Positions 41,516 to 50,647 of a stretch of 64,000 nucleotides of DNA are shown piece after piece (position 1 is the first letter of the stretch; each line of letters starts with the position of its first letter). The translations under genes were made by a program, and so were the position numbers. This stretch comes from Streptomyces rhizosphaerihabitans (lineage in GTDB: Bacteria; Actinomycetota; Actinomycetes; Streptomycetales; Streptomycetaceae): the NCBI RefSeq assembly GCF_025399795.1, contig NZ_JAODTZ010000027.1:1-64000 (forward strand). Direction: 5' to 3'. The notes under the pieces are model-generated. The model did no database searches and was not told the origin of the DNA. It worked only from the letters and a program-made list of their open reading frames with translations.

Positions 41516-41731
41516 GACGGGTTCGCCGGCGCCAATTCGTCCATGCTGTACACGGGTGGCCCCGTGCCCCAGTTGGACACCGCGAAGCGGGACGCGCCGC
41601 ATGGAGGTCCGTTCCTGGACGCCCAGTCCCAGCTGGCTCGGTTCCGAACGTTCTTTCGTAAGGTGGAATCGGCGTCGCTCGACCCTGCGAAGTCGCGGGA
41701 TTTTCTTCACCGCATGACGAAGGAGCTGTAA
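41516..41731 (+). pseudogene. 5'-truncated DUF5753 (WhiJ-like) regulator gene
   Basis: The fragment encodes DGFAGANSSMLYTGGPVPQL followed by a segment ending FFRKVESASLDPAKSRDFLH and RMTKEL, the characteristic C-terminus of DUF5753 proteins. The N-terminal helix-turn-helix and most of the DUF5753 domain are missing. It is followed after 4 bp by an intact DUF397 gene, the normal partner, which confirms its identity. The upstream side joins directly to the truncated nuclease-family fragment, so a deletion removed the 5' halves of two divergent genes. Confidence 0.72.
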
Positions 41732-41735
41732 GAGC

Positions 41736-41918
41736 GTGATCCAGTGGCAGAAGTCCTCCTACTCCGGAGGCGGGGATGGCGACGAGTGTGTGGAAGTCGC
41801 CCTGCAAGAGGGCACATTGCTGCTCCGCGAGAGCGATGACTCCGGCCGAATACTTCCTGTCACCCCGCAGGGGCCGGCCGCGCTTCTGGGGCGGCTCCGG
41901 GTGGGCCGCGACGGGTGA
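41736..41918 (+). CDS. DUF397 small protein
   Basis: A 60-residue DUF397 protein (WQKSSYSGGGDGDECVEVA, then LLLRESDDSGRILPVTP). DUF397 proteins are nearly always the downstream partner of WhiJ-type DUF5753 regulators and are proposed to act as their antagonists or toxin-antitoxin-like partners. GTG 41736 follows AAGGAG inside the upstream fragment. Its partner is truncated here, so it is an orphan and may be on the way to loss. Confidence 0.85.
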   Translation: MIQWQKSSYSGGGDGDECVEVALQEGTLLLRESDDSGRILPVTPQGPAALLGRLRVGRDG

Positions 41919-41945
41919 CCATCGTGCCTTGCGGGGTGTCTCGCG

Positions 41946-42716
41946 TCAGGCGTGCTGGGCCTTTGCCATGCGGGCGACTTCTTTTCGGATGAGGGCCAGG
42001 GGGAAGCGGTTGCTGTTGTCCAGGTCCAGCATCGAGAAGGACGCGGTGACGCCGCCGACTCTCACGAGGATGTGCTGCTCGTTCTGCACGGGGACAGGTA
42101 GACCGCTGGGCAGGTCTGGCGCCTCCAGCTTCACCGGGGTGGTGACCCGGAAGGCGATCGACTCGTCGCCGAGCCGGGGGGCCTTCTCCGGCGCGACGTG
42201 CGCGGTGTACTTCCCCCCGCGGCTGTCGCCGGTGAAGTCGTGGCAGGTTGTCAGTGACGTACGGACACGGTCGATCGCCTTCTCGGCTCCCGTGCCTTCG
42301 TAGGAGGCGAGGGTGTTGCCGCCGGGAAGCATGCTGCCCTTCCAGGTGATGTTCTGGTCCACGACGGCCGATGCGCCGATGGCGTGGGTGGCGTCGAGGA
42401 GCGTCTCGCAGGAGGGGTCCGAGACCGGCGGGGAGGTGCTGTCAGAGTCGGCGGGTGACCGCTCGTCCGCCGAGACGGCCAAGCTGTCCGGCACGTCTTC
42501 ACCGGTGAGGGCGATGGACTTCAGGGCCTCGGCGGAGAGCGGCGGCCCCGGCGCGGTGGACGCGGTCGAGGCGCCGCCGGGTGAACTGCTTGCCGCCGGG
42601 GAGCCGGGCGTTCCCCCGCCCGTACCGGCGCAGGCGGTGATCCCCCACGCGGTCAGTGCCGCGCCCACCAGCAGCCACCTGTTTCCCCGCACCCGCACCC
42701 GCACCTGTATCCGCAC
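41946..42716 (-). CDS. Predicted lipoprotein, unknown function
   Basis: A 256-residue lipoprotein. Basic n-region (MRIQVRVRVRGNRW), hydrophobic core and lipobox ITAC give acylation at about Cys29, followed by a Gly/Ser/Pro/Thr linker (30-60). The folded part begins at about residue 60 (LSAEALKSIALTGEDVPDS) and has two Cys (SCETLL, TTCHDF). The pattern resembles surface lipoproteins of actinobacteria in the LpqN/PknH-sensor-like style, but assignment is uncertain. GTG 42716 follows GGGGGG. Confidence 0.83.
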   Translation of the reverse strand: MRIQVRVRVRGNRWLLVGAALTAWGITACAGTGGGTPGSPAASSSPGGASTASTAPGPPLSAEALKSIALTGEDVPDSLAVSADERSPADSDSTSPPVSDPSCETLLDATHAIGASAVVDQNITWKGSMLPGGNTLASYEGTGAEKAIDRVRTSLTTCHDFTGDSRGGKYTAHVAPEKAPRLGDESIAFRVTTPVKLEAPDLPSGLPVPVQNEQHILVRVGGVTASFSMLDLDNSNRFPLALIRKEVARMAKAQHA

Positions 42717-42804
42717 TCGTGCCCCCCAGCCCCTCGTGACTCAAAGGACCCGATGCTAACGGCCGGGGGCGCTTGTCAGGGTCACGTCGGGAATGAGGAT
42801 CCGC

Positions 42805-43281
42805 TCAGACGTCGTACGTGCCGTCCCACGGTTCGGCGAAGCCGAGGCGGTCGGGGTACAGCTCGGCCCAGGCCTCGCCCTCGTCCACGCCGGTCAGCAG
42901 GCCGAACAGCACGCCGTCGACGGTGAGCTGGAACGGTCGTATCGCGATGTCCGTGTACGAGCGCCGGGGCAGGCTGCGCAGCAGTTTCGCCAGGTGGACG
43001 CGGGCGCGCGACAGCACCGAGTATTCGCCCTGGGCGGCCCGTTGCTGTTCGGCCCACGTGCCTGCGCACCAGACCTCCGAGTCGCGGTAGCGGCCCTCGG
43101 TGTCGAAGGTGTGGAGCACCACGTACAGACGTTTGTGCTCTTCCCAGCCGTCATCGGGACGGAATCCTTCGGGGAAGGCGTACGTGATCGACGCCAAGAA
43201 CTGACCGTCCGCGTACCGGCCGATTGTCTCGGTGCGGTGCTTCGGTTCGTAGGCGATCGGAATGACCTCGGGGACTGCCAT
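42805..43281 (-). CDS. Hypothetical protein, 158 residues
   Basis: I do not recognise a named family. The start ATG 43281 (MAVPEVIPIAYEPKHRTETI) is chosen over an in-frame upstream GTG at 43293. It has a mixed alpha/beta composition with many aromatic residues (ADGQFLASITYAFP, KRLYVVLHTFDTEGRYRDSE), one Cys, and no signal or membrane segment. It lies between a lipoprotein gene and a secreted repeat protein on the same strand. Codon bias is typical of its neighbours, so it is probably real. Confidence 0.75.
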   Translation of the reverse strand: MAVPEVIPIAYEPKHRTETIGRYADGQFLASITYAFPEGFRPDDGWEEHKRLYVVLHTFDTEGRYRDSEVWCAGTWAEQQRAAQGEYSVLSRARVHLAKLLRSLPRRSYTDIAIRPFQLTVDGVLFGLLTGVDEGEAWAELYPDRLGFAEPWDGTYDV

Positions 43282-43474
43282 GGCGGAAACCATACGGGTG
43301 GTCGAGGTCCTTGTGGCGCCGGGGTCCGTTACGGATCGGCGGCATCGGACAGAGGGTGGCTTTCCCGGCTCTTTGCCGGGTCTTCACCGGGCTCTCACCT
43401 GGTCTTCCGTGCTGTCCGGCCGGTCCCCCGGGCGCCGGGGCGGCGGCCGCGGCGGGTGGGTCCGGGGACGGCGA

Positions 43475-43508
43475 AAGGGGGCACAGGACGTGTCGTCCGT
43501 GCCCCCTT
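43475..43508 (-). terminator. Terminator of the FG-GAP protein gene
   Basis: Stem AAGGGGGCAC-(A)-GGACG / CGTCC-GTGCCCCCTT with one bulged base and a TGT loop, 17 bp beyond the stop on the minus strand. Confidence 0.82.
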
Positions 43509-43524
43509 CCCCAGGCGAGGAGCC

Positions 43525-46500
43525 TCAGGAGATCGACCGGTATCCGCTCCAGCCGGTGGCGATCTTCGTGCGCGAGCCGAACGATCCCTTGCCGTCCCCG
43601 CTGTTGCGGTACAGATTGCCGCCGGTGTCCCGGGAGACCAGGTCGGCCCTGCCGTCGTCGGTGATGTCACCGACCCCGACGACGGCGTTGTAGGAGCCGC
43701 CCCAGTCGGCGAACACCTTCACGCGGGCGGCGAAGGTTCCGTCTCCCTTGCCGTTGTAGCGGAAGAGGGTGTTGGACGTGTCCTGGGCGAGCAGGTCGCC
43801 GATGCCGTCGCCGTTGAGGTCACCGGCCCCGACGATCTTCTTGTAGCTCTTCCAGTTGTCGTAGAGCTTCACGCGCGCGGAGAGCGTTCCCGTGCTCGTC
43901 CCCTTGTAGACGTAGACGGTCCCGGTGGACGCGACGCGCGCGATCAGGTCGGGTCGGCCGTCGCCGCTCACGTCGCCGGGCGAGGTCAGGACGTCGTACT
44001 GAGTCCAGCCGCTGCTCGCGAGCGTGGTGTACGACGTCTTCGGGGTGACCGCGGCGCCGCAGTGCGGCTTGTACGCCCGCAGGGCGCCGCTGCTCAGCCG
44101 GACGAGGACGTCGTTGCAGCGGTCGCCGTTGAGATCGCCGAACGGCACGGCCTTGATGCTGGTGGCCCAGCCGGAACCGCTGATCTTGTCGCCGAACTTT
44201 CCGGTGCCGGTGCCCGACTGGAAGGTCAGACCGCCGGACGAGTTCAAGGTGAGGAGGTCGCCGCGGCCGTCCGGTCCTTCCGCGCCGGCGAAGTCGTGCC
44301 GCACCGGCGCGCCTCCCTGCAGGAAGCCCTTGCCGGTCGCGACGGTGACCGCCGAGGCGGTTCCGATGCCGGTGGCCTTGAGGGTCCAGGTGAAGTGCCC
44401 GTTGGGGAACCGGGCGTTGTCGACCGTCGTGCCGGACCAGTCCGTGGCCACCCAGGCGGTGGACGCGCCCCCGCCGACCGTGCGGGTGGCCTTGCCCCGC
44501 GCACCGCTCTGGACGGACGCGAAGGTCACCGACCAGGAGGTGACCGGGCGGGACAGCAGCCAGGAGCCGTGGAAGGGTGTGTTGGAGCCGACGAAGTCCG
44601 TTGCCTCGGGCCTGAAGGCCGTCACGGCCGACGGCGTGACACCGGTCCTGGCGATGTGCGTCCGCTCGTACAGATCGGTCCAGGCCACCAGGCCCGTGTA
44701 TTCGTCCACGGTCCACTTGAAGCGGCGGTCCATGGCGAGGCCGGTGTCGGCGACATCGGTCGCGAGCACACGGCTGGTGCCGGTGGCCGCGTCCGTCAGT
44801 ACCAGGGTGCCTGCGGCACGGTCGTGGCGGACGGTGAAGCCGTCGCCGAGCAGCTCGTCGCCGCCGCTCACCGCCCGGGAGGTGGAGGCCTTGGTGTCGT
44901 ACACGCCGGCCGAGCCGTCGCCGCACGCCCAGTACACCCAGCGGCCCGCCGCCTGGAGTTCGCCCGGCACGCAGGTCATGCCGGGAACGGTCACCGTCGC
45001 GAGGGTCTTGTCCTCGGGCAGGCTGTACGAGGTGAGCTTGCCGGTCGTCGAGGCGCTCCAGAGGGTCGAGCCGTTCAGCGCGGCGGCGCGCACCGACCGC
45101 TTCAGCTTCTGGCCCTGGCCGAACTCGCCGATGTACTGCTCCGGGGAGGCGCCCCCGGAGTCGTAGACCGCGTAGTTGTCCGAGACGTCGACGATGTGAC
45201 CGCCCGTGGTGCCGAACTCAAGGGTCCAGTCCGAGGAGCCGTCCAGCATGGCGACCAGCCGGTCCTTGCCGGTCAGACCGGTGTCGGTGGTGCCGAGGAA
45301 GGCGTCCCGGGGGTTGTTGCCGAGGTTGCCCCAGAGCACCGAACAGGCCACGCCCGTGTACGGGCAGCGCGTGAGCACCTTGTCCCCGGCCCCGGGAGCG
45401 GAGGCGGTGAGCTGCCCGCCGACCACGGCGAGCGTGCGCAGCGAGGTGGTGTCCATGGTGCCGCTCGGGTCGTCCTCGGCGACGCGCAGACTGCCCCGGC
45501 TGAGCGCCAGGCCGGTCTTCGCGTTCTCCGCCGCCGGGATCTGGGCGAGCTGCTGCAGGCCGGGCGTGCCGTCCCCGGCCTGGGCGAACCGCCGTACCCA
45601 CCAGTCGCTCGCGCCGGTGCCGCCGGTGACGAGGGCGGTGCCGCCGGACGCGCGGACGATGTACGCCCCCGCCTCGGCCGCCAGGGTGCGAGAGGAGCCG
45701 TCCAGGAGGGAGTCGGCCCGCAGCGCGCTGGTCCCGGTGCCGGTGTGCAGCGGGAGCAGCAGCCGGTCGCCGGAGAGCACGGGGGTGCCGTCGAGCTGGG
45801 CACCGGGCGTAGGCAGGTCGATCACCTGCTCGGCGGCTTCGGGGTCCGTGCGGGGCTTGACGTGCAGGTTGCCGCCGGCCGGGTCGTACCAGCCGATCCG
45901 ATCGTCACTGAGGACGGTGTACGGCCGCGCGTCCATGCCGGAGAAGACCTGGGTGGCCGTGGCCGTCGCCAGGTCGAGGTAATACAGGTAGCTGTCGACC
46001 TTGAACAGCGCCCCGTGACGGTCGGCGGCGGTGATGGCGCCCGAGGTGATCCGCACCCAGTCGGGTGTGATGGCGCGGGAGCGCCAGGTGCCGTCGACGA
46101 GGTCGTGCAGTGACTCCTCGGTGACGACGGTCCGTCCGGCCAGCCCCCGGTACCCCTCGTCGGAGGTGAACGACGACGTCGTCCGGGTCGCCGGGTCCCA
46201 CAGGGCGACGGAGCCGGACGACGGCAGCGCGACCAGGTCGGCGTCGCTGCCGTACCAGGCGGTGGGGCAGGTCGAAGAGCCGAGGCTCGCGCACACACCC
46301 GCGGGCGCGTACACGCCGTCGGCGGTCCTGACGACCGTGCTGGTGCCGTCGGCGTAGTCCGTCCACAGCAGCCCGGTGATCCCGGTCTGCCGGTGCAGGA
46401 AGCCGCTCGCGCCGGCCACCAGCGGGCGGTCGGCGCGCGGCTGTGTGTCGGCGGGGTCGGTCAGGGTGATCTCGGAGGCGTTCGCGGCCGGTGCGGCCGG

Positions 46501-46614
46501 GTCCGCCGAGGCGTCGTGCTGCGGCAGAACGGCGATGGTGGCGGCCGCCACGGCGACCGCGAAGGCGGAGACGGCCGCGGCAAGGCCGCGCCGTCTCGGG
46601 GCGTTTCTGCCCAC
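43525..46614 (-). CDS. Secreted FG-GAP/VCBS repeat protein
   Basis: A 1029-residue exported protein. GTG 46614 (MGRNAPRRRG) follows GGGGAGGGA. A signal sequence covers about 1-38. The first about 780 residues resemble a WD40/TolB-like propeller with repeats such as LVALPSSGSVALWDPATRTT and a central Cys-containing section. The last about 230 residues contain at least four FG-GAP/VCBS units with calcium-binding loops (GDLNGDRCNDVLVR, GDVSGDGRPDLIAR, GDLNGDGIGDLLAQ, GDITDDGRADLVSR). Such proteins are extracellular binding or adhesion proteins; no catalytic domain is recognisable. Confidence 0.88.
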   Translation of the reverse strand: MGRNAPRRRGLAAAVSAFAVAVAAATIAVLPQHDASADPAAPAANASEITLTDPADTQPRADRPLVAGASGFLHRQTGITGLLWTDYADGTSTVVRTADGVYAPAGVCASLGSSTCPTAWYGSDADLVALPSSGSVALWDPATRTTSSFTSDEGYRGLAGRTVVTEESLHDLVDGTWRSRAITPDWVRITSGAITAADRHGALFKVDSYLYYLDLATATATQVFSGMDARPYTVLSDDRIGWYDPAGGNLHVKPRTDPEAAEQVIDLPTPGAQLDGTPVLSGDRLLLPLHTGTGTSALRADSLLDGSSRTLAAEAGAYIVRASGGTALVTGGTGASDWWVRRFAQAGDGTPGLQQLAQIPAAENAKTGLALSRGSLRVAEDDPSGTMDTTSLRTLAVVGGQLTASAPGAGDKVLTRCPYTGVACSVLWGNLGNNPRDAFLGTTDTGLTGKDRLVAMLDGSSDWTLEFGTTGGHIVDVSDNYAVYDSGGASPEQYIGEFGQGQKLKRSVRAAALNGSTLWSASTTGKLTSYSLPEDKTLATVTVPGMTCVPGELQAAGRWVYWACGDGSAGVYDTKASTSRAVSGGDELLGDGFTVRHDRAAGTLVLTDAATGTSRVLATDVADTGLAMDRRFKWTVDEYTGLVAWTDLYERTHIARTGVTPSAVTAFRPEATDFVGSNTPFHGSWLLSRPVTSWSVTFASVQSGARGKATRTVGGGASTAWVATDWSGTTVDNARFPNGHFTWTLKATGIGTASAVTVATGKGFLQGGAPVRHDFAGAEGPDGRGDLLTLNSSGGLTFQSGTGTGKFGDKISGSGWATSIKAVPFGDLNGDRCNDVLVRLSSGALRAYKPHCGAAVTPKTSYTTLASSGWTQYDVLTSPGDVSGDGRPDLIARVASTGTVYVYKGTSTGTLSARVKLYDNWKSYKKIVGAGDLNGDGIGDLLAQDTSNTLFRYNGKGDGTFAARVKVFADWGGSYNAVVGVGDITDDGRADLVSRDTGGNLYRNSGDGKGSFGSRTKIATGWSGYRSIS

Positions 46615-46755
46615 GTGAAGTGTCCCTCCCCGCGAGGGCCCCCGCCCTCGCACAAGTGCGCGGATGCTAACAGGAGATGACGACGGGTCCGATGGTCAGG
46701 GTCCGGTAAAGCCGCTGGTGGACCGGCCTGTTTCCTGGCCGCTCGGGACACGCGA

Positions 46756-46786
46756 AGGGCCCGGGAACCGTTCGTTCCCGGGCCCT
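46756..46786 (-). terminator. Terminator of metG
   Basis: A perfect 13-bp stem AGGGCCCGGGAAC / GTTCCCGGGCCCT with a 5-nt loop, 15 bp after the metG stop on the minus strand. Confidence 0.85.
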
Positions 46787-46801
46787 GTCGAGCGGTCGCT
46801 G

Positions 46802-48526
46802 TTACTCCGGCGCGCCGCCGAAGCGCTCCTTGTACGACTCCAGGTCTTCGTCCGTGATCTTGGCGAAGAGGACCGGGGGAACGGTGAAGGGGGTTCCGGC
46901 GGGCAGGAAGGACAGGGCGCGGGCCTCGTCGGCGCTCACCCAGGTCGCCGTGTCGTCCGCGAGGGCGAAGGCCGAGCGCATCGCGCGGGCGGACGCCGGG
47001 ATGAAGGGTTCCGAGACCACCGAGTACAGGTGGATCAGGTTCATCGCCGTACGGAGCGTCAGCGCGGCTCCCTCGGGGCTGGTCTTGATCTCCAGCCAGG
47101 GAGCCTTCTCCTCCAGGTAGGAGTTGCCCGCCGACCACAGGGCGCGCAGCGCGGCGGCCGCCTTGCGGTACTGGAGGGCCTCCATCTGGGTCTCGTACTC
47201 CGCGAGCAGGCCCGCGATCTCCACGCCCAGCTTCGCCTCGGCCTCGCCGGCCTCCGAACCCGCCGGGACCTCCTCGCCGAAGCGCTTCTTGGAGAAGGAC
47301 AGGACGCGGTTGACGAAGTTGCCGAGGGTGTCGGCCAGGTCCTTGTTGACCGTGGCCGTGAAGTGCTCCCAGGTGAACGACGAGTCGTCCGACTCGGGGG
47401 CGTTGGCGATGAGGAAGTAGCGCCAGTAGTCGGCGGGCAGGATGTCCAGGGCGTGGTCGGTGAAGACGCCGCGCTTCTGGGACGTGGAGAACTTCCCGCC
47501 GTAGTACGTCAGCCAGTTGAAGGCCTTGACGTAGTCGACCTTCTTCCACGGCTCGCGCACGCCCAGCTCGGTGGCCGGGAACATGACGGTGTGGAAGGGC
47601 ACGTTGTCCTTCGCCATGAACTGCGTGTAGCGGACCGGGTTCTCGCCGGAGTCCGCGTCGTACCACCAGGACTTCCAGTCGCGGTTCTCCGTGTCCTGGT
47701 CGGACCACTCCTTCGTCGCGCCGATGTACTCGATCGGGGCGTCGAACCAGACGTAGAAGACCTTGCCCTCGGCGGCCAGCTCCGGCCAGGTGTCGGCCGG
47801 GACGGGGACGCCCCAGTCCAGGTCACGGGTGATCGCGCGGTCGTGCAGGCCCTCGGTCAGCCACTTGCGGGCGATGGAGGAGGCGAGCTGCGGCCACTCG
47901 GACTCGTGGCGGGCCACCCACTCCTCGACCTCGTGCTGGAGCCTCGACTGGAGGAGGAAGAGGTGCTTGGTCTCGCGGACCTCCAGGTCCGTCGAGCCGG
48001 AGATCGCCGAACGCGGGTCGATCAGGTCCGTGGGGTCGAGGACACGCGTGCAGTTCTCGCACTGGTCGCCGCGGGCCTTGTCGTAACCGCAGTGCGGGCA
48101 GGTGCCCTCGACATAGCGGTCCGGGAGGAAGCGGCCGTCCGTGGGCGAGTACACCTGACGGATCGCGCGCTCCTCGATGAAGCCGTTCTCGTTCAGGCGT
48201 CGCGCGAAGTGCTGCGTGATGTCATGGTTCTCCGGGCTCGAGCTGCGGCCGAAGTAGTCGAAGGCCAGCTCGAAGCCGTCGTACACCGCCTTCTGCGCGT
48301 CGTGCGCCTGCGCGCAGAACTCGTCGACCGGCAGGCCGCGCTCCTTGGCCGCCAGCTCGGCGGGGGTGCCGTGCTCGTCCGTCGCGCAGATGTACAGGAC
48401 GTCGTGGCCGCGCTGGCGGAGGTACCGGGAGTACACGTCCGCCGGGAGCATGGACCCCACCATGTTGCCCAGGTGCTTGATCCCGTTGATGTACGGAAGG
48501 GCGCTGGTGATGAGGTGTCGAGCCAT
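46802..48526 (-). CDS. metG: Methionine-tRNA ligase
   Basis: A 574-residue class I synthetase. Start ATG 48526 (MARHLITSALPYINGIKHLG) follows GGGAGCA; the frame is open upstream but without signal for an earlier start. The HIGH-type motif appears as HLG after PYINGIK. A zinc knuckle CPHCGYDKARGDQCENC follows, and the KMSKS-type loop reads KFSTSQKRG. There is no C-terminal tRNA-binding (Arc1p-like) extension, as in other actinobacterial MetRS of this size. It charges initiator and elongator tRNA-Met in the cytoplasm. Confidence 0.97.
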   Translation of the reverse strand: MARHLITSALPYINGIKHLGNMVGSMLPADVYSRYLRQRGHDVLYICATDEHGTPAELAAKERGLPVDEFCAQAHDAQKAVYDGFELAFDYFGRSSSPENHDITQHFARRLNENGFIEERAIRQVYSPTDGRFLPDRYVEGTCPHCGYDKARGDQCENCTRVLDPTDLIDPRSAISGSTDLEVRETKHLFLLQSRLQHEVEEWVARHESEWPQLASSIARKWLTEGLHDRAITRDLDWGVPVPADTWPELAAEGKVFYVWFDAPIEYIGATKEWSDQDTENRDWKSWWYDADSGENPVRYTQFMAKDNVPFHTVMFPATELGVREPWKKVDYVKAFNWLTYYGGKFSTSQKRGVFTDHALDILPADYWRYFLIANAPESDDSSFTWEHFTATVNKDLADTLGNFVNRVLSFSKKRFGEEVPAGSEAGEAEAKLGVEIAGLLAEYETQMEALQYRKAAAALRALWSAGNSYLEEKAPWLEIKTSPEGAALTLRTAMNLIHLYSVVSEPFIPASARAMRSAFALADDTATWVSADEARALSFLPAGTPFTVPPVLFAKITDEDLESYKERFGGAPE

Positions 48527-48691
48527 CGCGGGCTGCTCCCAGGTCGCTACGTGGGGCGACGATCGCGTCGGATTTCCGGTGGGCGGGTCGTCGCCGGTGA
48601 ACCTTGAAATCGTAGCCGACATGGGTGGGCCGCCCGCTTCCCGTTTTAAGGCGTGGGAAGGGGGCGGCCGAGGTGGTGGTCGGACGGGGGG

Positions 48692-50377
48692 TTACGGGCG
48701 CCAGTTCTCCAGCACGCCGTCGTAGACCTCGACGTCCGTCAGTTCGCGCGGGGTCGGGCCCGCGTGGAAGAAGGCCGTGTTGCCGGTCTTCAGCTTCCGG
48801 AGGTAGTCGAAGGCCTTGTTGTCGTGCTCGCCGAAGGCGATGAAGGAGAAGAAGACGCCCGGGTGGTCCTTCGCCGCGTCCGTGAGGGACTGGGTGGCGG
48901 GGGTCTTGGCGTCCGGGGCGCCGTCCGTCTGGAAGATCACCAGGGCCGGGTCGGTGGTGCCCGACTGCTGGTAGTGGGTGACGACTTCCTCCACGGCGGC
49001 GTGGTAGCTCGTACGGCCCATGCGGCCGAGGCCGGCGTGCAGGTCGTCGACCTTGTTCTCGTGCCCGGTGAGCGTGAGAGCGCCGGTGCCGTCCAGCTCG
49101 GTGGAGAAGAAGACGACGTGGACGGCCGCGTCCGTGTCCAGGTGGGCGGCGAGGGCGAGGGCCTGCTCGCCGAGGGCCTGGGCGGAGCCGTCCTTGTAGT
49201 ACGCGCGCATGGACGACGAGCGGTCGAGCACGAGGTAGACCTTGGCGCGCGCGCCGGTGAGGTCCCGCTTCTGGAGCGCGGTACCCGCTTCCTGGTACGC
49301 CGTGACCAGGGCCGGGGCTTCCTCCTTGACGCGGGCTGCCGTGACGGCGGGGGTACCCGGCGTCGCCGCCTCGGCCGCGGGCTCGTCCACCTGGGCGGCC
49401 ACCGGAGTGACCTCCTCGGTGACGACGGGCGCGGTCTCGACGACGGGCTCGGTCTCGACGACGGGCTCGGCCTCGATGACCGGCTCGTTCTCGGCGACGG
49501 GCTCGGCCGCGGGCTCGACGACAGCCTCGACCTCAGGCTCCGCTTCGACCTCGGTCGTGGCGACGGGCTCGGCCTCGACGGCAGCTTCGGTCTCGGCGAC
49601 GGGCTCGGCCGCGGGCTCGACGACAGCCTCGACCTCAGGCTCCGCCTCGACCTCGGCCTCGACGACAGGCTCCGCCTCGGGCTCGGCAGTGGCTTCCGCC
49701 TCGGCGGCGGGTTCGGCCTCCGGCTCGACGACGGGTTCAGCCTCAGCCTCCGCCTCGGCGACCGGCTCGGCCTCGGCTCTGGGCTCGGCCTCTGCGACCG
49801 GCTCCGCCTCGGGCTCGGCGACAGCGTTGACCTCGGCCTCGACCTCGGCCTCGACCTCGGCCTCGACCTCGGTCGCGGGCTCAGCCTCGGCGGCAGGCGC
49901 GGTCTCTACGACCGGCTCCGCCGCAGTCTCGGCTACGGGCTCAACTTCAGCCTCGACCTCGGCCTCGGCGGCGGGCTCGGCGGCGGCCTCGGTGGTGGCC
50001 TCGGCCTCGGGGGCGAGGGCAGGCGCGGCCTCCGCCGCTGCGGGCGTTTCCGCGGGTTCTTGCGTGGGGTGCTCCACCGCAGGCGTCTCTTCCGCGGAAG
50101 AAGACGAGGTCTGCTTCGGCACCGTCACGTTGTCGAAGGCGGCCGACACCAGCTCGTCGACCACGGAGGGCGTGGGCTCGGACGCGGGAGCCGGGATGGT
50201 GGCCTCGGCCTCCGGTACGGGGGTGGAGGCCGGCTCGGCCTCCGGAGAAAGCGTCGGCTCCGCGGCGGGAGCCGGGACCGTCGCGGTCGACGTTGCCTCT
50301 CGCGAGGTCTCCGCGTCGGCGTCACGACCCTTGCGTGAGCGGCCGATCGCATTCCGCAGGAGAGTGAGAATGCCCAT
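48692..50377 (-). CDS. VWA-domain protein with long acidic Glu/Ala/Val/Pro linker
   Basis: A 561-residue protein. It begins with a short amphipathic helix (MGILTLLRNAIGRSRKGR); residues about 25-345 are low complexity, dominated by Glu, Ala, Val and Pro; residues about 370-555 form a von Willebrand factor A domain with MIDAS motif DRSSSM (near 385) and a later TDGAPD segment. The VWA resembles TerF/TerY-type stress proteins that bind metal and partner proteins. The linker is strongly negatively charged and is encoded by internal DNA repeats, including a 63-bp near-exact duplication (49491-49553, 49593-49655). Cytoplasmic; no signal peptide. No other ter genes are adjacent. Confidence 0.9.
   Translation of the reverse strand: MGILTLLRNAIGRSRKGRDADAETSREATSTATVPAPAAEPTLSPEAEPASTPVPEAEATIPAPASEPTPSVVDELVSAAFDNVTVPKQTSSSSAEETPAVEHPTQEPAETPAAAEAAPALAPEAEATTEAAAEPAAEAEVEAEVEPVAETAAEPVVETAPAAEAEPATEVEAEVEAEVEAEVNAVAEPEAEPVAEAEPRAEAEPVAEAEAEAEPVVEPEAEPAAEAEATAEPEAEPVVEAEVEAEPEVEAVVEPAAEPVAETEAAVEAEPVATTEVEAEPEVEAVVEPAAEPVAENEPVIEAEPVVETEPVVETAPVVTEEVTPVAAQVDEPAAEAATPGTPAVTAARVKEEAPALVTAYQEAGTALQKRDLTGARAKVYLVLDRSSSMRAYYKDGSAQALGEQALALAAHLDTDAAVHVVFFSTELDGTGALTLTGHENKVDDLHAGLGRMGRTSYHAAVEEVVTHYQQSGTTDPALVIFQTDGAPDAKTPATQSLTDAAKDHPGVFFSFIAFGEHDNKAFDYLRKLKTGNTAFFHAGPTPRELTDVEVYDGVLENWRP
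49491..49655. repeat. Internal duplication in the VWA gene linker
   Basis: Two about 63-bp copies 102 bp (34 codons) apart, with one visible mismatch. They encode VEAEPEVEAVVEPAAEPVAE twice. In-frame spacing means copy number can change without frameshift. Confidence 0.85.
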
Positions 50378-50647
50378 GTGCGCAACCCTTCGCGTGAGTT
50401 GATCCCGTCAATCCCTGGCCAGGACGGACACGTAAGGTTAGCGGCCATAGATGGTGATCTTCGGCAGGGGCGGCACACCGGACGACCGCCACGTCAACCC
50501 CCTTACAGCGCCCACTGGTTCACTTTCCTATCACGGGGATTTGTCGGATTTCTACGTTCGGCCGCATACCCTCCCCTGGTGTCACGCTTGTGTGAACGGA
50601 TCGCAATGGGAGAGTAAAGCGCGTCCCGGGTGCCGGCACGGCTCAGG

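Noticed and set aside
41090..41918. Insertion sequence or transposase remnant at the junction
   Set aside because: No terminal inverted repeats, target duplication or transposase motifs; the fragments match a nuclease-family protein and a DUF5753 protein.
42793..46113. A 1106-codon open frame on the plus strand
   Set aside because: Antisense to the secreted FG-GAP protein gene, whose signal peptide and calcium-loop repeats are clear; the plus-strand product has shadow composition.
46605..46620. Third parS-like site (CCCACGTGAAG)
   Set aside because: Only the CACGTGAA core matches; the left arm is wrong.
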